A stretch of DNA of 64,000 bases from the NCBI GenBank assembly GCA_035541655.1, contig DATKMY010000155.1, positions 1-64,000 on the forward strand, read 5' to 3'. The notes under the pieces were generated by a model. It made no database searches. It saw only the letters and a program-made list of their open reading frames with translations, and was not told the DNA's origin. Both the position numbers and the translations under genes were made by a program. The DNA is from CAIWHR01 sp035541655. Its GTDB lineage: Bacteria > Pseudomonadota > Gammaproteobacteria > Burkholderiales > Casimicrobiaceae. The first letter of the stretch is position 1, and every line of letters begins with the position of its first letter. This document shows, piece after piece, positions 1 to 8,596 of the stretch.

Positions 1-1
1 C

Positions 2-157
2 GAGGTCAACGTACCCCGCTATCGGCGCGCATTCACGCTGTCGAAGGAACTCGACCCGAGCAAGGTATCCGCCGAGCTTCGCAACGGCGTACTCAGCCTG
101 CGGATCCCCAAGGCCGAGCATGCGCAACCGCGCCGGATCGAAGTCAGGGTCGACTGA
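2..157 (+). CDS. Hsp20/alpha-crystallin small heat shock protein, C-terminal part
   Basis: Only the last 51 codons lie in the window; the start is off the left edge. They read as the C-terminal half of an alpha-crystallin domain. A Y-R-R-A-F-T-L strand is followed by the family signature A-E-L-R-N-G-V-L-S-L-R-I-P-K, with a basic EVRVD tail after it. Members form oligomeric, ATP-independent holdases that keep unfolding cytoplasmic proteins soluble. The gene is convergent with the oxidoreductase gene that ends 68 bp downstream. The family call is firm; the paralog type cannot be decided from a fragment. Confidence 0.88.
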   Translation, partial: EVNVPRYRRAFTLSKELDPSKVSAELRNGVLSLRIPKAEHAQPRRIEVRVD

Positions 158-225
158 ACGAGCTGACCGCGCGGCATCGCGCTCCGCCGGCCGGGACGCA
201 ACGCGGATGCGGTCGGCGCCGCCCT

Positions 226-1878
226 TCAGGCTCCTGCACGCCCGGCACCGCCGCGCAAGCGGCGGCGCCGGCGCGGCCCGTCCCTCAGGATCTCGCGCGC
301 CGCGTTGTGGCCGGGCACTCCGGTGACGCCGCCGCCCGGGTGTGCACCCGAGCCGCACAGATACAGCCCTGGCACGGGCGTTCGATAGTCGCCGTGGCCG
401 AGCACCGGTCGTGCCGAGAAAAGCTGATCGAGCGTCAGCGCGCCGTGAAAGATGTCTCCGCCAACGAGTCCGAATTCGCGCTCGAGATCGAGCGGCGACA
501 GCGCGCGGCGGCCCAGCACGCTCGCCTTGAAGTTCGGGGCGACGGCGTTGACGGTGTCGATCATCAGATCCGTGACCTCGTCGCGCGCGTCGTCCCACGT
601 ACGGCCGCGCGCCACGCGGGGCAGGTCCGGATGCACATGCTGGCAGAAGAGGCTCGCGACGTGCATCCCTGGAGGCGCGAGCGAATCGTCGGCGACTGAC
701 GGAATCAGCATCTCGACGATCGGCGCTACCGACCATCCCGTCGTCTTCGCGTCGAAATACGCGCGCTCCATGTAGCCGAGCGAAGGTGCGATCAGGATTC
801 CGCTCGCGTGGTGCGCGGCGGCGGCTTTCCCCGGCAGGACCGTGAAATCGGGGAGCTCCGCCAGCGCGACGTTCATCCGGAACGTTCCCGAACCGCACTT
901 GTATGCGGCGATCCGCTCGCGGAAGTCCTCCGGCAGATGCTCGGGCGCCACGAGTTGCTCGAACAGCAGCTTCGGATTGACGTTGGCGACGACGCGCGCC
1001 GCACGAACGGTTTCGCCGCTCGCGAGAACCACGCCGGCGGCGCGCCCCCCTTCGACGATCACCGAGCGGACGGCTGCGTCGGTGCACAGCGTCACTCCCC
1101 GTGCCGCGCACTCCCTCGCCATCGCCAGCGTGATCGCGCCCATGCCGCCGCGCGCGTGTCCCCACTGGCCCCGGTTGCCGTTCACTTCGCCGAAGACGTG
1201 ATGCAGGAGCACATACGCCGACCCGGGCGTGTACGGGCTCGCGAAATTGCCGACGACGGCGTCGAATCCGAACGCCGCCTTGATCGGGCCGGACTCGAAC
1301 CAGCGGTCGAGCACGTCGCCCGCGCTCTTCGTGAACAGATCGAGCACGTCGCGCTGCCCCGCAATGTCGAGCGCGCGAAAGCGCTTCGCGACCTTCCATG
1401 CGTCGAGTAGCGCGTGCACGCCTCCTCCGACATTGGGTGGCGTGGCCAGCAGCAGGTCGCGCAGAACGTTCGCGACCCGGTCGAGCATCGTGTAGTAGTG
1501 CGGAAGGCGATCGGCATCGCGCCGCGAGTACTTGGCAACCTCCGCCTGCGTCGCGCCGAGGCCGCCGCCGACCTTCAGATAGTCGCCATCGGGCAGCGGC
1601 AGGAAATTCGACAACGGGCGTGGCACGATCGAGAGTCCATGCTGGACGAGCCTCAGTTCCCGGATCACCTTCGGATTCAGCAGGCTTACCGTGTAGCTCG
1701 CCGTCGAGTTGCGGAATCCGGGATGGAACTCTTCGGTAACGGCGGCGCCACCCAGCGCGCTGCGCCGTTCGAGCACGCAGACTCTGATGCCGGCGTCGGC
1801 GAGATAGGCGGCGCAGGTGAGTCCGTTGTGGCCGCCGCCGATGACGACGGCGTCGAAGCGCGTTTGCGAGACGGCCAT
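226..1878 (-). CDS. NAD(P)/FAD-dependent oxidoreductase, PYROXD2/phytoene-desaturase-like
   Basis: A 550-residue flavoprotein. The N-terminus carries a dinucleotide-binding motif GGGHNG at residues 14-19 with an ERRSALGG continuation. The C-terminus has the closing FAD motif (LYLCGSGAHPGGGVTG, then GHNAA) typical of CrtI and PYROXD2-type amine-oxidase-fold proteins. The length matches that family, about 500-550. No carotenoid genes are nearby, so a pigment role is not supported and the substrate is unknown. It sits 43 bp downstream of fabI on the same strand and may be cotranscribed. The family is clear; the specific reaction is not. Confidence 0.85.
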   Translation of the reverse strand: MAVSQTRFDAVVIGGGHNGLTCAAYLADAGIRVCVLERRSALGGAAVTEEFHPGFRNSTASYTVSLLNPKVIRELRLVQHGLSIVPRPLSNFLPLPDGDYLKVGGGLGATQAEVAKYSRRDADRLPHYYTMLDRVANVLRDLLLATPPNVGGGVHALLDAWKVAKRFRALDIAGQRDVLDLFTKSAGDVLDRWFESGPIKAAFGFDAVVGNFASPYTPGSAYVLLHHVFGEVNGNRGQWGHARGGMGAITLAMARECAARGVTLCTDAAVRSVIVEGGRAAGVVLASGETVRAARVVANVNPKLLFEQLVAPEHLPEDFRERIAAYKCGSGTFRMNVALAELPDFTVLPGKAAAAHHASGILIAPSLGYMERAYFDAKTTGWSVAPIVEMLIPSVADDSLAPPGMHVASLFCQHVHPDLPRVARGRTWDDARDEVTDLMIDTVNAVAPNFKASVLGRRALSPLDLEREFGLVGGDIFHGALTLDQLFSARPVLGHGDYRTPVPGLYLCGSGAHPGGGVTGVPGHNAAREILRDGPRRRRRLRGGAGRAGA

Positions 1879-1921
1879 CGAGTCGGAACGGCCCGCGCGC
1901 CTGGGCGGGCCGATCGGGTCC

Positions 1922-2710
1922 TTAGTCTTCCATCATTCCTGCCGCGACGATCGAGAAGCCGCAGTCGACGTAGGTGATCTCGCCGGTGATCGCGCTCGCG
2001 AGGTCGGAGAGCAGGAACGCCGCGACGTTGCCGACCTCGTCGATCGTGACGTTGCGCCGCAGCGGCGCGTTCTTCTCGACGAAGCGCAGAATCTTCGAAA
2101 AGCCGCCGATGCCGGCGGCCGCAAGCGTCTTGATGGGACCCGCCGAGACGCAGTTGACGCGTATCGCCTCGGGCCCGAGCGTAGCGGCGAGATAGCGGAC
2201 ATTCGCCTCGAGGCTCGCTTTCGCGAGCCCCATGACGTTGTAGTTGGGCAGCGCGCGCAGCGCGCCCAGGTAGCTGAGCGTCACCATCGCTGCGCGGCGA
2301 CCCTGCATCAACGGCCGCGCGCCCCTCGCGAGCGCCGCGAGGCTGTACGAACTCACGTCGTGCGCGGTGGCGAATGCAGCGCGCGACATGCCGTTCAGGA
2401 AGTCGCCGGCGAGCGCTTCGCGCGGAGCGAAGGCGATCGCGTGCAGCAGTCCGTCGAGCGCCCCCCACTCGGATGCGACCGACGCGAACAACGCATCGAC
2501 GTCGTCGTCCTTCGTCACGTCGCAGCGCAGGACCGGCACGGTTCCGAATTCGGCAGCGATGCGCACCACGCGCTCCTTGAGCTCGTCGTTGACGTACGTG
2601 AAGGCGAGCTCCGCACCTTCGCGCCGGCAAGCCTGCGCGACGCCGTACGCGATCGACCGATTGGACAGCACGCCCGTGATCAGGATCTTCTTGCCGGCGA
2701 GAAAGCCCAT
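1922..2710 (-). CDS. fabI: Enoyl-[acyl-carrier-protein] reductase (NADH) FabI
   Basis: A 262-residue cytoplasmic short-chain reductase that catalyses the last step of each fatty-acid elongation cycle, reducing trans-2-enoyl-ACP. It starts MGFLAGKKILITG, the usual FabI N-terminus. An upstream in-frame ATG at 2746 would add 12 atypical residues, and a GGAG lies just before 2710, so 2710 is preferred. The FabI catalytic pair is visible as Y157-x6-K164 in NYNVMGLAK, with YLGA around Y147. Length and motifs fit canonical FabI, the triclosan target. The SodC-like pair lies upstream on the same strand. Confidence 0.95.
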   Translation of the reverse strand: MGFLAGKKILITGVLSNRSIAYGVAQACRREGAELAFTYVNDELKERVVRIAAEFGTVPVLRCDVTKDDDVDALFASVASEWGALDGLLHAIAFAPREALAGDFLNGMSRAAFATAHDVSSYSLAALARGARPLMQGRRAAMVTLSYLGALRALPNYNVMGLAKASLEANVRYLAATLGPEAIRVNCVSAGPIKTLAAAGIGGFSKILRFVEKNAPLRRNVTIDEVGNVAAFLLSDLASAITGEITYVDCGFSIVAAGMMED

Positions 2711-2759
2711 TCTGTTGCTCCGGAGGCTCGCGACGCGCCGCGCCACGACGGGCGCACGC

Positions 2760-3272
2760 TCAAAAGGTCAGCGGCTTGTTGGTTTCGATCACGCCGCAGG
2801 CGACGCGGTCGTTGGGCGCGCCTGGCCGGGCATCGAGCGAGCCCGTGTTCCCCCGATGCACGACCACCGATTTGCCGCGGATGCCGTCCGGGCCGTCGAT
2901 CTTGATCCCGGGCAGGCTCGCCGAGGCGGTGCCGTACAAATTGTCGCTGATCGCGATGCGGATGATCGGCGGCGCGGTCGCTCCGGGCGGAATCCACGGC
3001 GGCCCCGCGGAAAATCCGTTCGGCGAGTTGCAGACACCGGTGGAATGGATGACGACCCGGTTGACGCCGGGAATCCCGTATACGTTGATGGCGACATCCA
3101 CTCCGCCGTCGTACTGCTTGAACGACACGAAGCCCTTGATGGCGCTGTCCGAGACCGGACGGAGCTGCGCGCCGACGCCGGGATCGGGCGGGGGCTTCTT
3201 CGCCTCCTCGTCCGAGGCGCACGCCGCGAGAAGCCCGGCAAGCGCGACGACGAGCCCGACCCGCGGGATCAC
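2760..3272 (-). CDS. SodC-like lipoprotein lacking most metal ligands
   Basis: A small secreted protein of the Cu/Zn superoxide dismutase fold, coupled to true sodC. A GTG at 3272 overlaps the sodC stop as GTGA and gives a neat lipoprotein signal ending LLAAC. An ATG at 3293 (MRRHSQD) is the alternative start. The C-terminal SVVVHRG and RVACGVIETN match SodC. The GFHIH copper motif is reduced to VVIHSTG, and the GGHFNP and zinc-loop histidines are absent. Dismutase activity is therefore unlikely. It may be a structural or copper-handling relative; its function is unknown. Confidence 0.72.
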   Translation of the reverse strand: MIPRVGLVVALAGLLAACASDEEAKKPPPDPGVGAQLRPVSDSAIKGFVSFKQYDGGVDVAINVYGIPGVNRVVIHSTGVCNSPNGFSAGPPWIPPGATAPPIIRIAISDNLYGTASASLPGIKIDGPDGIRGKSVVVHRGNTGSLDARPGAPNDRVACGVIETNKPLTF

Positions 3273-3784
3273 ATCTTGCGAATGACGCCGCATGCGACGC
3301 GCGCTCCCGAATTCCCGGTGGGCTGCGTCGTGAAGTCATCCGGATCCTTGTGGACGATCACGCCCTTGCCGATGATGTCGTTCGGGCCGCTGCCGATCCT
3401 CATCAGCGTCAGCTCCGCCGTGAGCGTCGCGTTGCCCGAGGCGTCGGCGACCAGCATCGGCATGTCACCGGTGTGCCGATCGGCCACCGACGGATGCGCG
3501 TGCGGCTTGCCCATCGGATTGAAGTGCCCGCCCGCGCTCATCGCATCCGGCGCGCTGCAGTCGCCCTTCTCGTGGATGTGGAAGCCGTGATTGCCCGGCG
3601 TCAGCCCGGACACCTTGGCGACGACCAGAACGGTCTCGTCCTTCTGCGTGAAGGTAACGGTGCCCCTCGCGCTGTTGCCGGCCGTCGGGGCGAGGTCGGC
3701 GACGGCTTCGTTGCGCGGCGTTTCCATCGTTGCGCAACCGACGACGAGCGCGCCGACTGCGATCGAGCCGAGTGCGAGCTTCAT
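3269..3784 (-). CDS. sodC: Cu/Zn superoxide dismutase SodC, lipoprotein form
   Basis: A 171-residue periplasmic enzyme converting superoxide to oxygen and hydrogen peroxide. The signal peptide ends in a lipobox-like VVGC (Cys 17), which suggests membrane anchoring. All expected ligands are present: GFHIHEKGDC, GGHFNP, the zinc loop with HAHP and RHTGD, and the late copper histidine in GVIVHKDPDD. ARVACGVI supplies the disulfide cysteine. The start ATG at 3784 has a purine-rich site upstream and is preceded by a good sigma70-type promoter at 3851-3879. It is the first gene of a two-gene SOD-like unit. Confidence 0.93.
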   Translation of the reverse strand: MKLALGSIAVGALVVGCATMETPRNEAVADLAPTAGNSARGTVTFTQKDETVLVVAKVSGLTPGNHGFHIHEKGDCSAPDAMSAGGHFNPMGKPHAHPSVADRHTGDMPMLVADASGNATLTAELTLMRIGSGPNDIIGKGVIVHKDPDDFTTQPTGNSGARVACGVIRKM

Positions 3785-3850
3785 GTGGGGCCTCCTCGAA
3801 TGGGCCGGATGCACCCGGTTCGTGCAAGTGCGATCGCCGGCCTTCTCGAC

Positions 3851-3879
3851 GCATGATAAGCGAACGGCCTCACGTTGCC
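3851..3879 (-). promoter_or_regulatory. sigma70-type promoter of sodC
   Basis: On the minus strand TTGGCA (3879-3874) and TATCAT (3856-3851) are separated by exactly 17 bp, one and two mismatches from the consensus boxes. The -10 ends about 66 bp before the sodC ATG. This is the best-formed promoter I see in the window. It lies in the 258-bp divergent region shared with the oligomer hydrolase gene. Confidence 0.6.
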
Positions 3880-4042
3880 AAAAGACCGCTGGCCGGCGCC
3901 GCGAATCGCGCCCGTCATGCGTTAAACTCCGCCCCAGCGGGATCATGCCCCATTGTCGATGCGAGCACCGACGCTCCGGGCGCGCGGGCTTGCGAGCGGG
4001 CAGCGCAATGCTCCGAAAGTAATCATCCTCCGAGGGAGAACC

Positions 4043-6160
4043 ATGAATCGATCGCGTCTGGTTGTCGCACCCGTAGTCGCGTGCTCGGCGGCAGTGCTGT
4101 TGAGCGGCTGTCCCGGCGATGGCGGAACGCCCGAACTGCAGAACCTGCGCCCCGCATTCCTCGGCGTCGTCACCAAGACGGCCTACGACGGCGTCAACGA
4201 CGATCTGCTGACCGCCGGACTCGGCGCTACCGGGCTCGGCGCCGCGGCCGCACCGCCACCGGCGAACCCGACCGCGCCGACGGCAGCCGAGCTGCGCCGG
4301 ATCGCGATCTTCAACAACTATCGCGCGATCCTCGACATCAACCCCAAGGGCGGCTACGGCGTTCTCTACGGCCCGAACATCGACGTGAACGGCAACAACA
4401 CACTCGGGCAAGGCAAGATCGCCGGCACCGAGTATCTCGCGTATGCCGACGACGGCACCGGCAAGAAGAACGTCACGCTGATGGTGCAGGTGCCCAACAG
4501 CTTCACGAGCAATCCCAAGGGCTGCATCGTCACGGCGGTCTCGTCGGGCTCGCGCGGCGTCTACGGCGCGATCGGCAGCGCTGGTGAGTGGGGTCTCAAG
4601 CACGGCTGCGCGGTCGCCTACGCCGACAAGGGCACCGGCAGCGGAGTCCACGACCTCTCCGGCAACACGGTCAACCTGCAGGACGGAACGCGCACCGACG
4701 CCATCACCGCCGGCGCGAATTCGAACTTCACCGCGGCGCTATCGGCGGGCGATCTCGCGGCGTTCAACGCGGCAAACCCCATGCGTTTCGCGCTCAAGCA
4801 CGCGCATTCCCAGCAAAACCCCGAGAAGGACTGGGGCAACGACACGCTCAACGCCGTTCGCTTCGCGCTCTACATTCTGAACGAACAGTTCGCCGACAAG
4901 TTCGCCGACGGCACCTCGAAGGTCAAGTACAGCGCGGACAACACGTTCGTCATCGCCTCGTCGGTTTCGAATGGCGGCGGCGCCGCCATCGCAGCGGCCG
5001 AGCAGGACACGGAAGGTCTGATCGACGGCGTTGCAGTCGCCGAGCCGACGCTCGAGCTGATGCCCAATCCCGCGTTGATCATCCAGCGCGGCGCGACGTC
5101 GATTGCCGGGAGCGCGCATCCGCTGTTCGACTACTACACGCTCGCCAACCTCTACCAGCCGTGCGCGGCACTGTCGCCGCGGGCGGTCGGTTCTCCGGGC
5201 GCGGCGTTGATTCCCGCGGCAATCGCGACGAGCCGGTGCAGTGCGCTCAAGGCCAAGGGACTGCTCACCACGACGTCGACGGCAGCGCAGGCCGAGGAAT
5301 CACTCGACAAGCTGCTCGCTTACGGATATCAGCCCGAGTCCAACATCCTGCACGCGTCGCACTACCTGTTCGGCGTTTCGCTGACCGTCGTGATGTATGC
5401 GAACGCATACGGGCGCTTCAGCGTCGCCGACAACCTGTGCGGCTACTCGTACGCGGCGACCGATGCCTCCAACAAGCCGACCACGATCGCGCCGGCCTCG
5501 CTCGCGCAGATCTTCGGGGTCTTCAACGGCGTTGGCAACAGCGGCGGGATCAACATCGTCAACAACCTGAACCCGGGCGGGCCGCTCCGCGACGCGGTAT
5601 CGGCATCGTCGTCGTCGGGCGTGCAGGATTTCAACACCGACGGCGCAGCCTGCCACCGGAACCTTTGGGTCGGCTCCGATGCCAACGCCGCACGGGTAAA
5701 AGCGGGAGTGGCCGAGACGCTGCGTACCGCAAATCTGCACGGCAAGCCGGCGATCATCGTGGCGGGACGTTCGGACACTCAGATTCCGGTCAATTTCAAC
5801 GCGCGGCCCTATTTCGGGCAGAACCAGCTCGTTGAGGGGCCCGCGAGCAGGTTGAGCTACATCGAAGTGACCAATGCGCAGCACTTCGACACGTTCATCG
5901 ACAACGCCGCGCTGCCCGGATACGACTCGAATTTCGTTCCGCTCCATTACTACTTCATCCAGGCGATGGACCGGATGTGGGCGTACCTGACGAGCGGCAC
6001 GCCGCTGCCGCCTTCCCAGCTCGTGCGCACGACGCCGCGTGGCGGCACGGCGGGTTCGGCGCCGCAGATCACGACGGCGAACGTGCCGCAGATCTCGGCG
6101 ACGCCGGTGGGGACCGACCTGATCACGTTCAGCGGAAACACGTTGACGATTCCCGATTGA
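4043..6160 (+). CDS. D-(-)-3-hydroxybutyrate oligomer hydrolase
   Basis: A 705-residue exported enzyme that cleaves 3-hydroxybutyrate oligomers left by polyhydroxybutyrate depolymerases, yielding 3-hydroxybutyrate monomer. The start at 4043 follows GAGGGAGAA. An upstream in-frame ATG at 3953 would put 30 residues before the signal peptide and is rejected. A lipobox-like LLSGC suggests an outer-membrane-facing lipoprotein. The sequence closely follows the family in PAFLG, LLTAGLG, PTAAELRR, KHAHSQQNPEKDWG and the serine region SSVSNGGGAA. Length equals known beta-proteobacterial members. It implies that the organism makes or uses polyhydroxybutyrate. Confidence 0.93.
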   Translation: MNRSRLVVAPVVACSAAVLLSGCPGDGGTPELQNLRPAFLGVVTKTAYDGVNDDLLTAGLGATGLGAAAAPPPANPTAPTAAELRRIAIFNNYRAILDINPKGGYGVLYGPNIDVNGNNTLGQGKIAGTEYLAYADDGTGKKNVTLMVQVPNSFTSNPKGCIVTAVSSGSRGVYGAIGSAGEWGLKHGCAVAYADKGTGSGVHDLSGNTVNLQDGTRTDAITAGANSNFTAALSAGDLAAFNAANPMRFALKHAHSQQNPEKDWGNDTLNAVRFALYILNEQFADKFADGTSKVKYSADNTFVIASSVSNGGGAAIAAAEQDTEGLIDGVAVAEPTLELMPNPALIIQRGATSIAGSAHPLFDYYTLANLYQPCAALSPRAVGSPGAALIPAAIATSRCSALKAKGLLTTTSTAAQAEESLDKLLAYGYQPESNILHASHYLFGVSLTVVMYANAYGRFSVADNLCGYSYAATDASNKPTTIAPASLAQIFGVFNGVGNSGGINIVNNLNPGGPLRDAVSASSSSGVQDFNTDGAACHRNLWVGSDANAARVKAGVAETLRTANLHGKPAIIVAGRSDTQIPVNFNARPYFGQNQLVEGPASRLSYIEVTNAQHFDTFIDNAALPGYDSNFVPLHYYFIQAMDRMWAYLTSGTPLPPSQLVRTTPRGGTAGSAPQITTANVPQISATPVGTDLITFSGNTLTIPD

Positions 6161-6221
6161 TCGGATGAGCAACCCGGCGATCGGAGCGCCCTCGCGTTGC
6201 GGGCATCACGATGTCGCTAGA

Positions 6222-7541
6222 ATGACTCCGTCCGAAATCGTCTCGGAGCTCGACAAGCACATCGTCGGGCAGGACGCCGCGAAGCGCGCGGTCGCGATCG
6301 CGCTGCGCAATCGCTGGCGCCGCCAGCAGGTGCCGGAACCGCTGCGCCAGGAGATCACGCCCAAGAACATCCTGATGATCGGGCCGACGGGCGTCGGCAA
6401 GACCGAGATCGCGCGCCGGCTCGCGCGGCTCGCCGACGCGCCGTTCATCAAGGTCGAGGCGACGAAGTTCACCGAGGTTGGCTACGTCGGCCGCGACGTC
6501 GACACGATCATTCGCGATCTCGCCGAGGCGGCGGTGAAGCAGACGCGCGAAGCGGAGGCACGCAAGGTCCGGGACCGTGCGGCGGACGCCGCCGAGGAGC
6601 GCCTCCTCGACGTTCTGCTGCCGCCGGCGCGGGAGGTCAACATCCAGAACATGCAACCGACGGACTCCGCGACGCGCCAGAAATTCCGCAAGATGCTGCG
6701 CGAAGGCAAGCTCGACGAGCGCGAGGTCGAAATCGAGGTCTCGCTGCTCGCGCCGCAGATGGAGATGCTCGCCCCGCCCGGGATGGAGGAGCTCACGAGC
6801 CAGATCCAAGGGATGTTCCAGCAGATGGGGGGCGCGCGCCGCAAGGTGAAGCGGATGAACGTCGGCGACGCGCTGAAGGCCCTGACCGACGAGGAGGCCG
6901 CGAAGCTCGTCAACGACGACGAGATCAAGGCGAAGGCGCTCGCCGCGGTCGAGCAGAACGGAATCGTGTTCCTCGACGAGATCGACAAGATCGCGAGCCG
7001 GCAGGAGACGCACGGCGCCGATGTGTCGCGCCAGGGCGTGCAGCGCGATCTGCTGCCGCTCGTCGAAGGCACGTCGGTGTCGACGAAATACGGGGTGGTG
7101 CGCACCGACCACATCCTGTTCATCGCTTCCGGCGCATTCCATTTCTCCAAGCCCTCCGACCTGATCCCCGAGCTGCAGGGGCGTTTCCCGATCCGCGTGG
7201 AGCTCAACTCGCTGTCGGTGGCCGACTTCGAGAAGATCCTCACCGCGACCGACGCGTGCCTCGTGCGCCAATACCAGTCCCTGCTCGACACCGAGAACGT
7301 GCACCTCGATTTCCGCCCCGACGGAATCCGGCGGCTCGCCGAGATCGCGTTCGCCGTCAACGAGCGGCAGGAGAACATCGGCGCGCGGCGCCTCTACACC
7401 GTCATGGAGCGGCTGCTCGACGATCTCTCGTTCCATGCGACGAAGCACACCGGAGACACATTCGCCATCGACGCCGCGTACGTGGAAACGCGTCTCGGCA
7501 ACATCGCCGGCGACGAGAACCTCGCCCGCTATATCCTGTAG
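6222..7541 (+). CDS. hslU: ATP-dependent protease ATPase subunit HslU
   Basis: A 439-residue AAA+ unfoldase that normally caps the HslV (ClpQ) peptidase ring. The family N-terminus MTPSEIVSELDKHIVGQ fixes the start at 6222. Walker A GPTGVGKT is at about residues 54-61 and Walker B VFLDEIDK near 250. Between them is the long helical I-domain typical of HslU. The C-terminus ends NLARYIL, as needed for docking HslV. Length is normal (about 440). hslV, usually directly upstream, is absent here; the oligomer hydrolase occupies that position. Confidence 0.95.
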   Translation: MTPSEIVSELDKHIVGQDAAKRAVAIALRNRWRRQQVPEPLRQEITPKNILMIGPTGVGKTEIARRLARLADAPFIKVEATKFTEVGYVGRDVDTIIRDLAEAAVKQTREAEARKVRDRAADAAEERLLDVLLPPAREVNIQNMQPTDSATRQKFRKMLREGKLDEREVEIEVSLLAPQMEMLAPPGMEELTSQIQGMFQQMGGARRKVKRMNVGDALKALTDEEAAKLVNDDEIKAKALAAVEQNGIVFLDEIDKIASRQETHGADVSRQGVQRDLLPLVEGTSVSTKYGVVRTDHILFIASGAFHFSKPSDLIPELQGRFPIRVELNSLSVADFEKILTATDACLVRQYQSLLDTENVHLDFRPDGIRRLAEIAFAVNERQENIGARRLYTVMERLLDDLSFHATKHTGDTFAIDAAYVETRLGNIAGDENLARYIL

Positions 7542-7549
7542 CAACCACG

Positions 7550-8425
7550 ATGTTCGTCCGCATCCTCGGCATCTTCCTGCCGGTGTTCTCGATCGTCGTG
7601 CTGGGCTGGCTGTACGCGAGGCGGGTGAAGCCCGACCTGAGCTGGGTCAACCGGATCAACCTCGCGGTGTTGCTGCCGGCGCTCATCTTTTCGGCGCTCG
7701 CGAGCAAGGATTTCGAGCTCGCATCGAATCTCCCCCTGATCGCCGGCAGCATCGGCGTCGTGCTGGGCTCGGGGCTCCTCGCGTGGCCGTTCGCGAGGCT
7801 CACGCACCAGGACTATCGGACGTGGGTGCCGCCGATGATGTTCAACAACTGTGCCAACATGGGAATACCGCTCGCTTACCTGAGCTTCGGTCAGCGCGGG
7901 CTCTCGGCGATGGTCACGCTGTTCACGATCTCCAATCTGCTGCACTTCACGCTCGGCGTGCATATCGTCAGGCGCGATGCGCCGATCGGTCCGGTCTTTC
8001 GCAACCCGATGGTCATCGCGACCTTCCTCGGCTTCGCGTTCGCGCTCGTGCGCCCGCCGTTCCCCGAGTGGCTGACGATCGCGATCAAGATGGTCGGCGA
8101 CGCTTCGATCCCGCTGGTGCTCATTTCGCTCGGCGCGCGTCTTGCCCAGGCGAGGTTCGACGATCTGCGTCTCGGGATTCTGGGCGGCGCCGTCTGTCCG
8201 TTGACCGGCATCGCGATCGCCGGCCTGCTCACGCTCGTGCTCGACCTCGATCCGACGCAGCAGGGGCTGCTGTTCATCTTCGGGGCGCTGCCGCCGGCGG
8301 TGCTGAATTTCATGGTCGCCGAGCAGCACCGGCAGGAACCCTCGAAGGTCGCCTCGATCGTGCTCGTCGGCAACATGATGGCGGTGCTGTTCGTTCCCAT
8401 CGGCCTGGCGCTCGCGCTACGATAA
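7550..8425 (+). CDS. AEC-family (auxin efflux carrier-like) membrane transporter
   Basis: A 291-residue inner-membrane protein, mostly hydrophobic helices with short loops. Family features include the N-terminal LPVFSIVVLGWLYARR segment, the NLAVLLPALIFSALA helix, NNCANMGIPLAYLSFG with its conserved N-x-G-xP, and FGALPPAVLNFMVAEQ near the C-terminus. Bacterial AEC carriers export small organic acids such as malate or malonate; the substrate here is unknown. It starts 8 bp after hslU and is probably cotranscribed with it, without obvious functional logic. It is convergent with the cytochrome gene at 8597. Confidence 0.85.
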   Translation: MFVRILGIFLPVFSIVVLGWLYARRVKPDLSWVNRINLAVLLPALIFSALASKDFELASNLPLIAGSIGVVLGSGLLAWPFARLTHQDYRTWVPPMMFNNCANMGIPLAYLSFGQRGLSAMVTLFTISNLLHFTLGVHIVRRDAPIGPVFRNPMVIATFLGFAFALVRPPFPEWLTIAIKMVGDASIPLVLISLGARLAQARFDDLRLGILGGAVCPLTGIAIAGLLTLVLDLDPTQQGLLFIFGALPPAVLNFMVAEQHRQEPSKVASIVLVGNMMAVLFVPIGLALALR

Positions 8426-8506
8426 GCGGGACGCTTCCGCCGCGAGACGGAGACCGTGTTCCGCGGCTGAATCGCGGCGGCTTCTTCCAAGGCGCTGAAG
8501 TCGACC

Positions 8507-8556
8507 GGGCGGCGCCCCGGGTTAGCCCCCGGACTTCACGAGAGCCGGCGCCGCCT
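8507..8556. terminator. Large GC hairpin between convergent genes
   Basis: Arms GGGCGGCGCC (8507-8516) and GGCGCCGCCT (8547-8556) pair over nine bases plus one G-U. The enclosed CCGGG/CCCGG can form an inner stem. It lies between the ends of the AEC carrier gene (8425) and the cytochrome gene (8597). Its position suits a two-way transcription end or an mRNA 3' protection structure. There is no U-run, so intrinsic termination is not proven. Confidence 0.4.
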
Positions 8557-8596
8557 CGGGCCATCCCGAACAGCGCTCGCTGACCTCGCACCTTGG

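Noticed and set aside
6218..6223. TAGAAT as a -10 box at the hslU start
   Set aside because: It overlaps the ATG; a transcript from it would start after the only start codon that fits the HslU family.
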